The notes under the pieces were generated by a model. The model saw nothing but the letters and a program-made list of their open reading frames with translations, searched no databases and was not told the DNA's origin. The translations under genes and the position numbers were made by a program. Positions 52,588 through 60,378 of a stretch of DNA of 64,000 bases are shown piece after piece. The DNA is from Flagellimonas pelagia (GTDB lineage: Bacteria > Bacteroidota > Bacteroidia > Flavobacteriales > Flavobacteriaceae). Each line of letters opens with the position of its first letter. Positions within the stretch are counted from its first letter, which is position 1. The stretch lies in the NCBI RefSeq assembly GCF_003584135.1, contig NZ_QXFI01000033.1, positions 186,001 to 250,000 of the forward strand, in the 5' to 3' direction.

Positions 52588-52802
52588 AGGAAGTTGAATT
52601 TTAATAGCGGGGGAAGTATTGTTTTAAAAATAAGGAATTTTCTTATTCATTTGCTTAGGAGCAATGTTATCAAATAGAAAAATTGATAGCAAAGACATCA
52701 TAAAAAATAGCCCTACTTGGGAACATATTGATGATTTTGAATTATCTTTTAATGGATTTTCACTTCTACAACATCTTGAAAGCCAAAACAAACGCACATA
52801 AA

Positions 52803-54341
52803 ATGAAAAAACTACTATTCTTTTGCGTGTCAATCGCCATGCTCTATGGATTTACATTGCATGAAGCAACCTCTATGGTAAACATACAGCCAAATCCATT
52901 TAACAAGTACGGTATTTTTGATCATCAGATCAACATAGGAAAACCTACCATTTCAGGAACCGTTGCCTATGATACAGGATCGCAGGAATATACCCTGGAA
53001 GGATCGGGAACGAACATGTGGGCCAATACTGATGAGTTTCAATATCTGTACAAGTCCATACAGGGTGACTTTATCCTCAGGGCACATATCCGATTTGTGG
53101 GCGAAGGGGTGGACCCCCACCGAAAAATAGGATGGATCATCCGCAACAACCTCAGGGGAGACTCTCCCCATGTCAACGCATCGGTACATGGAGATGGGTT
53201 GACCTCATTGCAATTTAGAAGGGAGACTGGAGGCGAAACCGAGGAAGTCACCTCTACCGATGTTGCTCCGGATGTGGTTCAATTGGAACGACGTGAAGGG
53301 GTCTATTACATGTCTACCGCAAAATTTGGCGAACCATTTACCACCGTGAAAATTGAAGACGTGAATCTTCGGAACGAAGTATTTGTGGGGCTATATATCT
53401 GTTCCCACAACCCTGAAGTGGTTGAAAAAGCAGTCTTTTCCAATGTACGGATCATTAAACCTGCCCCAAAGGACCTTGAGCCTTATCGGGATTACCTCGG
53501 CAGCAACATGGAGATCATGAATGTTGAAACGGGCCATCGGAAAATCCTGTTCAATTCCGCCCATTCCATCCAGGCCCCGAATTGGGTCAACAATGATAGG
53601 GAACTGGTGTTCAATTCCAACGGGTTTTTATATCGATATGATTTTGCCACGGATGAAATTTCCCAGATCAATTCAGGTTTTGCCGTCAACAATAACAATG
53701 ACCATGTATTTTCCTTTGATGAAAGCATTTTGGGCATCAGTAACCATAATCAAGAAGATGGGGGAACCTCGTCCATCTACATCATGGACCCTAAAGGGGA
53801 TTCACTTCCCAGGAAAATTACCAAAGATGGGGTGGGCGCATCCTATCTGCACGGGATATCCCCGGATAATAAATCAATGTTGTTCACAGGAGAGCGCAAG
53901 GGTAAATACGATCTTTACAGTGTGGATATAGCCACTGGCAAGGAAGTGCAACTTACGGACACCGAAAACTTGGATGATGGCTCAGAATATTCCCCAGATG
54001 GCAAATACATCTATTTCAACTCCAACCGAACAGGCAATATGCAATTGTGGCGTATGAAGCCAGATGGCAGTGACCAAGCACAATTGACGTTCGACACTGC
54101 ATATAAAGATTGGTTTCCCCACGTTTCCCCGGATGGTAAATGGATCGTGTTCATTTCCTTCCCTCCTACCATTGGATTTGGGGAGCATCCCTTTTATAAA
54201 CAATGTACCATTCGGTTAATGCCAGCTTCCGGCGGCGTCCCAACCATTGTTGGCTATATCTACGGCGGACAGGGTTCCATCAATGTGCCCAGTTGGTCTA
54301 AGGACAGTAAACACATTGCGCTTGTCACCAATAGTGATTAG
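52803..54341 (+). CDS. Secreted TolB-like beta-propeller (PD40) protein
   Basis: A 512-residue exported protein. The signal peptide is MKKLLFFCVSIAMLYGFTLH; the ATG at 52803 gives it, while a longer frame from 52728 does not. The first half (about residues 50-220) resembles a concanavalin-like or DUF1349-type domain (GSGTNMWANTDEFQYLYKSI; KIGWIIRNNLRGDSPHVNAS). The second half is a TolB-type propeller with WD40-like PD40 repeats: GSEYSPDGKYIYFNSNRTGN and WFPHVSPDGKWIVFISF. It may be a sugar-binding or interaction scaffold in the periplasm. It stands alone upstream of the collagen-like cluster. Confidence 0.85.
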   Translation: MKKLLFFCVSIAMLYGFTLHEATSMVNIQPNPFNKYGIFDHQINIGKPTISGTVAYDTGSQEYTLEGSGTNMWANTDEFQYLYKSIQGDFILRAHIRFVGEGVDPHRKIGWIIRNNLRGDSPHVNASVHGDGLTSLQFRRETGGETEEVTSTDVAPDVVQLERREGVYYMSTAKFGEPFTTVKIEDVNLRNEVFVGLYICSHNPEVVEKAVFSNVRIIKPAPKDLEPYRDYLGSNMEIMNVETGHRKILFNSAHSIQAPNWVNNDRELVFNSNGFLYRYDFATDEISQINSGFAVNNNNDHVFSFDESILGISNHNQEDGGTSSIYIMDPKGDSLPRKITKDGVGASYLHGISPDNKSMLFTGERKGKYDLYSVDIATGKEVQLTDTENLDDGSEYSPDGKYIYFNSNRTGNMQLWRMKPDGSDQAQLTFDTAYKDWFPHVSPDGKWIVFISFPPTIGFGEHPFYKQCTIRLMPASGGVPTIVGYIYGGQGSINVPSWSKDSKHIALVTNSD

Positions 54342-54624
54342 GTCTAAAGACCGATTAAAGTAATTCGTCAAAATACCATAAACCATCCATCCAATGGGTG
54401 GTTTACAACGTTCGCCATCTAAGCTGATAAGCTCCATAAACCCATTACCAGAAAAAATGGTTAAGGTAGGTCAGCAAAAAGGACCCTATCTCTTTGTTTG
54501 ACTGTCTATTAATCACTTCATCAATCCTGACAGAGCATTCATCAATTAAAGTCTGTCATCCATCAATCCATATCTTCCTTCGCAAGGATCGCCAGCTACA
54601 TTTGGATGACCAACTATTCAAATT

Positions 54625-55362
54625 ATGAAGCGAATCAAATTTTTCAGTTTGGCCATTCTGGTATTGGGAATGACCATTACCTCTTGCTCCATTGAGGATG
54701 GCAAGGATGGCATCAACGGTATTGATGGATTGGATGGCAAAGATGGTGCCAACGGACAGGATGGAGCACCCGGACAAGATGGAGCACCCGGACAGGACGG
54801 TTCCAATGGCGAAGATGGAATCGGTTTGGATGAAATGGCCCAATATGGTGCCGTAACCCTTGATTTGAGTGGTAAAAGACCAGATGGGATTGCTTTTGAG
54901 GATTCTGCTGTATTCAAGTTTACCCCAATAAATGCCACTAGTTACCCAAACTACAATATTGTTGAAGCTACCCAAAATGGTGATGATGTACAGTACTTCT
55001 TTAACTTCCGCCGGTTTTACAGTTCTCCGGACGATACATATAATACCACTTTTGTGGACTGGGAAGTTACAGTGGACAACCCAGGCCAAGCAACTGAGAA
55101 TATACTATCAGTTGTGCTTGTCTTGAACAGATATGGTGTTGTTGGCCCTGACAATAAATACTTTGTGATACAGGATAAGTATGAAACCGGAGGTGAAGGG
55201 GTTTCGGATATCGCGATTCCAGATATGACCTTTGACCCGAATAGTGGCAACCACCTGACTTTCTCTTACTCCTTCACAGTTGAAGGTGCCAATAATGATT
55301 CTGGGAACTTTTTAAATGTTTCCGGAACAGTGGATGTAAACCTTCTTGAAGAAATACAATAA
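54625..55362 (+). CDS. Collagen-like repeat lipoprotein, paralogue 1
   Basis: A 245-residue lipoprotein with a signal peptide ending MTITSC (Cys21) and an acidic SIEDG start, pointing to surface export. About 14 consecutive Gly-X-Y triplets follow (GKD, GIN, GID, GLD, GKD, GAN, GQD, GAP, GQD, GAP, GQD, GSN, GED, GIG), a collagen-like stalk. The last 175 residues form a beta-rich head: RPDGIAFEDSAVFKFTPINA; RFYSSPDDTYNTTFVDWEVT; closing FLNVSGTVDVNLLEEIQ. Trimer formation is predicted by analogy to other bacterial collagens, not shown. It is the first of four tandem paralogues. Confidence 0.9.
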   Translation: MKRIKFFSLAILVLGMTITSCSIEDGKDGINGIDGLDGKDGANGQDGAPGQDGAPGQDGSNGEDGIGLDEMAQYGAVTLDLSGKRPDGIAFEDSAVFKFTPINATSYPNYNIVEATQNGDDVQYFFNFRRFYSSPDDTYNTTFVDWEVTVDNPGQATENILSVVLVLNRYGVVGPDNKYFVIQDKYETGGEGVSDIAIPDMTFDPNSGNHLTFSYSFTVEGANNDSGNFLNVSGTVDVNLLEEIQ

Positions 55363-55388
55363 TTAACGATCACTCTAAAATAACCGCT

Positions 55389-56060
55389 ATGAAAACAAGA
55401 AAACTATTAAGAATTACCGCGCTCACCATGAGCTTGATCATGCTATCCTGCTCAGGGGATGATGGAAAGGACGGAATGGATGGACTGGACGGAATCAATG
55501 GCACCAATGGAGAAGATGGTGCCGATGGAACAAATGGGGTTGGTTTTGATGAACTTACTCGGTATGGATCCGCTACATTGGAATTGAACGGAAACCGACC
55601 TGACGGGGTCACCATTGATTATTCCACCATTTTTAAGTTCACACAAACCAATGGAGAGACCTATTCCAGCAATATTTTATATATGGAAAAAGATGTCGTA
55701 TTACAGTTTACCCGCTTTTATAGCTCCCCAGATGACTATTTCAATGGCAATTTCATCCATTTTTATATCCAAATCTCAAATTTTGGGGAAACCACCCAGA
55801 CCATCAATTATTCCGAAGTACAAGTCCAAGGCCATCCGGTAATCGGCACGGATAATAAATACTTCATTTTGGACGACCTCTATGAGTCCAACACCAATGG
55901 AACTTCAGAAATTGAATATACCGATTTCAATTTTAACCCGGAGGACAACCACCTTACCTTCAATTATTCCTTTTTTGTTGATGCCTCAGCAAACGATTCC
56001 ACACATCCACTTCATGTAAAAGGTAGTGCGGATGTATATCTTTTGGAGGAAATACAATAA
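55389..56060 (+). CDS. Collagen-like repeat lipoprotein, paralogue 2
   Basis: A 223-residue lipoprotein; signal peptide MKTRKLLRITALTMSLIMLS then Cys21 with acidic SGDDG. About ten Gly-X-Y triplets (GDD, GKD, GMD, GLD, GIN, GTN, GED, GAD, GTN, GVG), the shortest stalk of the four. The head domain matches paralogue 1: DELTRYGSATLELNGNRPDG, RFYSSPDDYFNGNFIHFYIQ, and the closing KGSADVYLLEEIQ. It starts 26 bases after the previous stop, so it is probably in the same transcript. Confidence 0.9.
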   Translation: MKTRKLLRITALTMSLIMLSCSGDDGKDGMDGLDGINGTNGEDGADGTNGVGFDELTRYGSATLELNGNRPDGVTIDYSTIFKFTQTNGETYSSNILYMEKDVVLQFTRFYSSPDDYFNGNFIHFYIQISNFGETTQTINYSEVQVQGHPVIGTDNKYFILDDLYESNTNGTSEIEYTDFNFNPEDNHLTFNYSFFVDASANDSTHPLHVKGSADVYLLEEIQ

Positions 56061-56135
56061 GACATAACATAATCTATAATCATAAACAACCCCGTTTACA
56101 ACTTTCAATTTTTAACAGCTGACAAATAAATATCC

Positions 56136-56852
56136 ATGAAACTTATCAAATTATTCAGTGCGGCAATGCTTGCGCTAAGCGTAACCATGGTTTCCTGTTC
56201 CGGTGAGGACGGAAAAGATGGCATTGACGGTATAGATGGCATCAATGGGACCAACGGCAAAGACGGAACCGATGGACAAAATGGCACCAATGGTCAGGAT
56301 GGAACTGACGGAATCGGTTTTGATGAACTTACACAATATGGCTACATCACCCTAAAAATGGAAGGCACAAGAGCAGATAATGAGGCTTTTCAGGATTCTA
56401 CTTCCTTCAAGTTTACACCCGCAGATGGGATAAACCTATGGCAATATAGCCTTGTAGATTCTTATATGGTTGGGGAAGATCAAGTGTATACATTCACAGT
56501 AGCCCGTTTTTTCAGTGCGCCGGATGATGTCTTTCAAGAGACCACCTTTAGTACATACATGGAAATCATAGATATCGGACAAACAACACAGGATTTTTAC
56601 TTTAGCTATGACATCTCTAGCTATGCCGTGGTCGGAGATGACCATAAGTATTTTACGTTAAGCAACTCCTATGACAGCAACAGCCCGGAGATGTTGAATT
56701 TACAAATAACAAATGTCAACTATGACCCGGAAACCCATCACCTTACTTATTCTTTTGACTTTACTGTGGATGGAACAGGGAATATAACAGGGAATCCGCT
56801 ACACATGTCCGGTACCGTGGACGCCATTGTTTTGGAACAAGTATTTTTCTAA
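56136..56852 (+). CDS. Collagen-like repeat lipoprotein, paralogue 3
   Basis: A 238-residue lipoprotein; signal MKLIKLFSAAMLALSVTMVS with Cys21 and SGEDG. About 13 triplets (GED, GKD, GID, GID, GIN, GTN, GKD, GTD, GQN, GTN, GQD, GTD, GIG), dominated by Asp and Asn in the third position. Head: DELTQYGYITLKMEGTRADN, RFFSAPDDVFQETTFSTYME, and a closing MSGTVDAIVLEQVFF that differs in its last residues from the LLEEIQ of paralogues 1 and 2. The gap to the preceding gene is 75 bases. Confidence 0.9.
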   Translation: MKLIKLFSAAMLALSVTMVSCSGEDGKDGIDGIDGINGTNGKDGTDGQNGTNGQDGTDGIGFDELTQYGYITLKMEGTRADNEAFQDSTSFKFTPADGINLWQYSLVDSYMVGEDQVYTFTVARFFSAPDDVFQETTFSTYMEIIDIGQTTQDFYFSYDISSYAVVGDDHKYFTLSNSYDSNSPEMLNLQITNVNYDPETHHLTYSFDFTVDGTGNITGNPLHMSGTVDAIVLEQVFF

Positions 56853-56894
56853 AAAGATTCAAAAATAACATTGAACTTTCAACATTCTAAAAAT

Positions 56895-57599
56895 ATGAGA
56901 CTGAGCAAAATTATTGGATCAACCATGCTTTTCATGAGTCTGGTCATGGTTTCCTGTTCCGATGGCACAGATGGTATGGATGGCACCAATGGATTGAATG
57001 GCATCAATGGGACCGACGGTAAAAATGGGGTAGATGGTACCAATGGTGAAGATGGTCAAAATGGTTCCAACGGTGTTGGTTATGATGAATTGGCCAAATA
57101 TGGGCAAATCACTGTTGACATGGAGGGAGTCCGACCCGACGGGGAAGCGTATCAGGATTCTGCCATCTACAGATATACAGCGGTTGAGGCATCAACCATT
57201 CCTAAATTTAACAGTGTATCCGTATCGGACAATATTACAAGTTTTAAAATTCGAAGGTTCCTCAGCACTCCTGATGAACCTCTCCAAACTTCCTTTTTTC
57301 AATTGGATATGGAAATCCAAGATCTTGGTGGAGCATCACAGCAATTTGGTTTTCTACATCTTTACACCCTTGGCTATACGGTCATTGGGCAAGACCACAA
57401 GTTTTTTTACTTGGACGGGGAAGATTTTGTATTGATCGATGATAGCATCATCCAAGATTTTGACTTTGATGATACCAGCAACCATCTTACCTATAATTTT
57501 TCAGTGACCCTGCCAGCAGGTCAAAACAGCTCTGGAAATGAGGTGACCTTTTCTGGCACTGTTGATGTAACCGTTCTGGAAGAAGTTGAAGTACCATAA
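56895..57599 (+). CDS. Collagen-like repeat lipoprotein, paralogue 4
   Basis: A 234-residue lipoprotein; signal MRLSKIIGSTMLFMSLVMVS then Cys21 and SDGTDG. About 13 triplets (GTD, GMD, GTN, GLN, GIN, GTD, GKN, GVD, GTN, GED, GQN, GSN, GVG). Head: DELAKYGQITVDMEGVRPDG, EAYQDSAIYRYTAVEAS, RRFLSTPDEPLQTSFFQLDM, and closing FSGTVDVTVLEEVEVP. The ATG at 56895 is preferred to a TTG 24 bases upstream because it yields the same Cys21 position as the others. A strong bidirectional terminator ends the cluster. Confidence 0.9.
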   Translation: MRLSKIIGSTMLFMSLVMVSCSDGTDGMDGTNGLNGINGTDGKNGVDGTNGEDGQNGSNGVGYDELAKYGQITVDMEGVRPDGEAYQDSAIYRYTAVEASTIPKFNSVSVSDNITSFKIRRFLSTPDEPLQTSFFQLDMEIQDLGGASQQFGFLHLYTLGYTVIGQDHKFFYLDGEDFVLIDDSIIQDFDFDDTSNHLTYNFSVTLPAGQNSSGNEVTFSGTVDVTVLEEVEVP

Positions 57600-57619
57600 T
57601 CTACCTGCCAACCTAATAC

Positions 57620-57651
57620 AAAAAGGCCGCTACTTAAGTAGCGGCCTTTTT
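57620..57651. terminator. Bidirectional terminator closing the collagen-like cluster
   Basis: Bases 57620-57651 form a perfect 32-base palindrome: five A, GGCCGCTACTT, its reverse complement, and five T, centred at 57635/57636. It serves both the plus-strand lipoprotein cluster and the convergent minus-strand oxidoreductase operon. Confidence 0.92.
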
Positions 57652-57670
57652 ATTTATGGTCAAATTTCAC

Positions 57671-58381
57671 TTACGTAATCAAATTTCCATTTTCGTCCCA
57701 TTCGGCGATGACACCACGCTTACTTTGGTCCACACACTTGGCTAGCCATTCTTCTTCATAGGCCACACCGTGCTGTGCCAAAACATCCTCAGGGACCCCG
57801 TCCCATACATTGGGCATGTTACCCTTATACCCAATCTCCTCGATTCCGATCTTGGTGGTATAGAAACCGGTCATGGTCAAGTTCCTTACCAACGAAAAGA
57901 AGTTCACCTCAAAAGGCCTCTCATTTCCTGGAACCTCTGGGTCATAAAAGGCAATAGTATCTAAAATGCTCTTCTGTTGTTCCACGGTACAATCCTTGAA
58001 CTCTTTAGCGAACTCCGTGTTGCACTTGTGGTCCAGCCACATCAGCCCACCGCGCAGATCAGGTTGGTAACGCGGATTGTCCTTGGCCATGAATTCGATG
58101 AACCCCACCACATCGGCATCGCTGGCCGCCTTGAACTGCTCGCTCCCCGGTAAAATAAGGTCGCACAAAATAGTAAGGGTGGCCACTTCGTGTGGATTTA
58201 GGAATTCTTCTTCCTGTAGTTCCGCAATCAGTTCTTCTTCCAAGGGAACCCTGCCCGGATAGGTCATCTTTGGGGACTCTACCAGTTCCTCGGTCTCAGC
58301 ACTGGGCTTACACCCATGTAAGGCCAATCCCCCGGCAACAGAACCTAATACGATCGATTTTAAACTCTTTCTCCTATCCAT
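57671..58381 (-). CDS. Gluconate 2-dehydrogenase subunit 3-like protein (Tat lipoprotein)
   Basis: A 236-residue small subunit of a membrane GMC dehydrogenase. The start MDRRKSLKSIVLGSVAGGLA has a twin arginine, followed by LHGC with a lipidatable Cys24, so it looks like a Tat-exported lipoprotein. The family domain covers about residues 55-220 (LNPHEVATLTILCDLILPGS; RGGLMWLDHKCNTEFAKEF). In relatives such as gluconate and glucoside 3-dehydrogenases, this subunit carries the large flavoprotein across the membrane. The ATG at 58381 is preferred to an adjoining GTG. It lies directly after the GMC gene. Confidence 0.9.
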   Translation of the reverse strand: MDRRKSLKSIVLGSVAGGLALHGCKPSAETEELVESPKMTYPGRVPLEEELIAELQEEEFLNPHEVATLTILCDLILPGSEQFKAASDADVVGFIEFMAKDNPRYQPDLRGGLMWLDHKCNTEFAKEFKDCTVEQQKSILDTIAFYDPEVPGNERPFEVNFFSLVRNLTMTGFYTTKIGIEEIGYKGNMPNVWDGVPEDVLAQHGVAYEEEWLAKCVDQSKRGVIAEWDENGNLIT

Positions 58382-58384
58382 CAC

Positions 58385-60109
58385 TTATATGTTTTGTTGT
58401 TTCAACTGGTCAACGATATATTCAGAAGCCCGCATGGAAAGGGCCAAAATGGTCCAAGTACAATTCTTGTCCGCTTGGGATACAAAAGGCCCTGCGTCCA
58501 CGATGAATACGTTATCCACATCGTGCAACTGTTGGTATTTGTTGGTTACCGAAGTCTTGGGGTCGTCACCCATACGGGTCGTACCCACTTCATGGATGAT
58601 GTTACCCGGATTGTGAAGGCCATAATTGGTCTCCTTGCCCGGTTTCTTGCCCAAGGGCTCACCGCCCATGTTGATCAGGATCTCCTCAAAAGTATCCTGC
58701 ATGTGTTTGGCCTGGTTGATCTCATACTGCGACCACTTGTAATGGAAACGCAATACCGGGATACCAAATTCATCCACAGTGGTAGGATCGATCTCGCAGT
58801 AGTTTTCTTTTCTTGCAATAGATTCGCCCCTTCCGGCCATCCCGACCACGGCACCATAATATTTCTTGGCGTCGCTTCTCAGCACATCGCCATAACCTCC
58901 GACCTTGGTCCCGAAGAACTTGTTGAACTCGTTTGCATTGAACCCGAAACCATAGCTGGGCATACCCATACCGCCCCACACCTCAATGTGGTAGCCTCGT
59001 GGGAAATCCAGTTTGGAATTGTCACCCCACCATGGGGAATATACGTGCATTCCACCTACTCCATCCTCGTTGTAGGAAACTTTTCGGTTCATCAGATCGG
59101 GGATAAAACCGGCGCGGTCGGCACCAGTGGAATCGTGGAGGTACTTCCCGACCACGTCACTGCTGTTCCCCAATCCGTTGGGGTGCTGCTTACTTTTGGA
59201 GTTCAAAAGGATCCTGGCGGAACTACAGGCAGAGGCACCAAGTACCACTACCTTACCCTTCAGTTTGTATTCCTTTCTGTCTTCCTTGTTGATGTAGGAT
59301 ACCCCTGTTGCCTTTCCTTCGGCATCGGTGGTGACCTCACGAACCATGCAGTTCACAAAAAGATCTACTTGGCCGCCATTCTTTTGGGCTGGGAATATCA
59401 AACAGGTTCCAGCGGAGAAATCGGCATACACCTGACAAGCACGGTTACATTGTCCACAATAAAAACATACCCCACGATAATCATTCAACTTTTTGGTAAG
59501 CATGGATAGACGGGCCGGATATACAGGAACGTTAGTTTTTCTTGCCCCTTTGATGTAGAACAACTCGTGCAACCTTGGTTTTGGCGGTGGCAAGAAGAAA
59601 CCATCAGGGTCGTTCGGAAGACCTTCATTGGTACCGAACACCCCGATCAGTTTGTCCACCTTATCATAATAGGGTTTAATATCTTCATAACTGATAGGCC
59701 AGTTGTCTCCGTGCCCATCAATATCCTTGTGCTTGAAATCCTTAGGGCCGAAACGTAGGGAAATCCTTCCCCAGTGGTTAGTCCTACCCCCAAGCATGCG
59801 GGAACGGAACCATTCAAACTGTGAACCGTCTTTTTGGGTATAAGGCTCTCCCTCAATATCCCAGCCACCATAGGCGGCATCGAAGTCACCAAAGGGCCTA
59901 AAACGTGTGCTCGCCCCTCTCCTCGGACTTTCGTAAGGCCATTTCAATTGGGTCTGGTGCTCTGGAAGGGCCGGATCAAAAAAGGGGCCTGCTTCTACAA
60001 CGGCAACCTTTAGGCCTGCCTCGGACAGCACCTTGGTGGCCATTCCACCTCCTGCTCCCGATCCCACAATGATGGCATCGTAAACAGTGGAATTTTCAAT
60101 AATCTGCAT
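58385..60109 (-). CDS. GMC family oxidoreductase (FAD-dependent dehydrogenase)
   Basis: A 574-residue flavoprotein oxidising an alcohol or sugar hydroxyl. The Rossmann start is YDAIIVGSGAGGGMATKVLS; substrate-domain pieces include RMLGGRTNHWGRISLRFGP and the C-terminal HEVGTTRMGDDPKTSVTNK and NVFIVDAGPFVSQADKNCTW. It has no signal peptide and probably travels with its Tat partner. A cysteine cluster CFYCGQCNRACQVY (about residues 216-229) could hold an Fe-S centre, as in related sugar dehydrogenases. No cytochrome c subunit is nearby. The substrate (gluconate, glucoside or polyol) is open. Confidence 0.9.
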   Translation of the reverse strand: MQIIENSTVYDAIIVGSGAGGGMATKVLSEAGLKVAVVEAGPFFDPALPEHQTQLKWPYESPRRGASTRFRPFGDFDAAYGGWDIEGEPYTQKDGSQFEWFRSRMLGGRTNHWGRISLRFGPKDFKHKDIDGHGDNWPISYEDIKPYYDKVDKLIGVFGTNEGLPNDPDGFFLPPPKPRLHELFYIKGARKTNVPVYPARLSMLTKKLNDYRGVCFYCGQCNRACQVYADFSAGTCLIFPAQKNGGQVDLFVNCMVREVTTDAEGKATGVSYINKEDRKEYKLKGKVVVLGASACSSARILLNSKSKQHPNGLGNSSDVVGKYLHDSTGADRAGFIPDLMNRKVSYNEDGVGGMHVYSPWWGDNSKLDFPRGYHIEVWGGMGMPSYGFGFNANEFNKFFGTKVGGYGDVLRSDAKKYYGAVVGMAGRGESIARKENYCEIDPTTVDEFGIPVLRFHYKWSQYEINQAKHMQDTFEEILINMGGEPLGKKPGKETNYGLHNPGNIIHEVGTTRMGDDPKTSVTNKYQQLHDVDNVFIVDAGPFVSQADKNCTWTILALSMRASEYIVDQLKQQNI

Positions 60110-60378
60110 TGGTTAAATTGGTTTTATTTGTAAGTAGTTATTTGACAGTGGGTTAAAACATTTTATTGGAAAGCTCGAAAAGTCAAACCTTCTGAATAAC
60201 AAAGCTCAAAATGGACCTTGTAGGTTTTAAAGATACTTTTTATATGGATAAATCAAGAAGCCTTCCCACAATTTTTCATTTAATAAAATTTGAACAAAAG
60301 TAATGCAAGTGGAACTCGGCAAAATACCCGATATTTGAAAACACAGGAATCAAACCAACTTTAAACCTTCATTCCAAA

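Noticed and set aside
54690..57080. Repeated GAT/GGx DNA within the lipoprotein cluster, resembling a satellite or CRISPR-like array
   Set aside because: The repetition follows a codon-level Gly-X-Y pattern inside four open frames, with no regular repeat-spacer spacing.
58394..59509. A 371-codon plus-strand frame opposite the GMC oxidoreductase
   Set aside because: It lies wholly inside a well-supported minus-strand gene and shows no domain or start signal.
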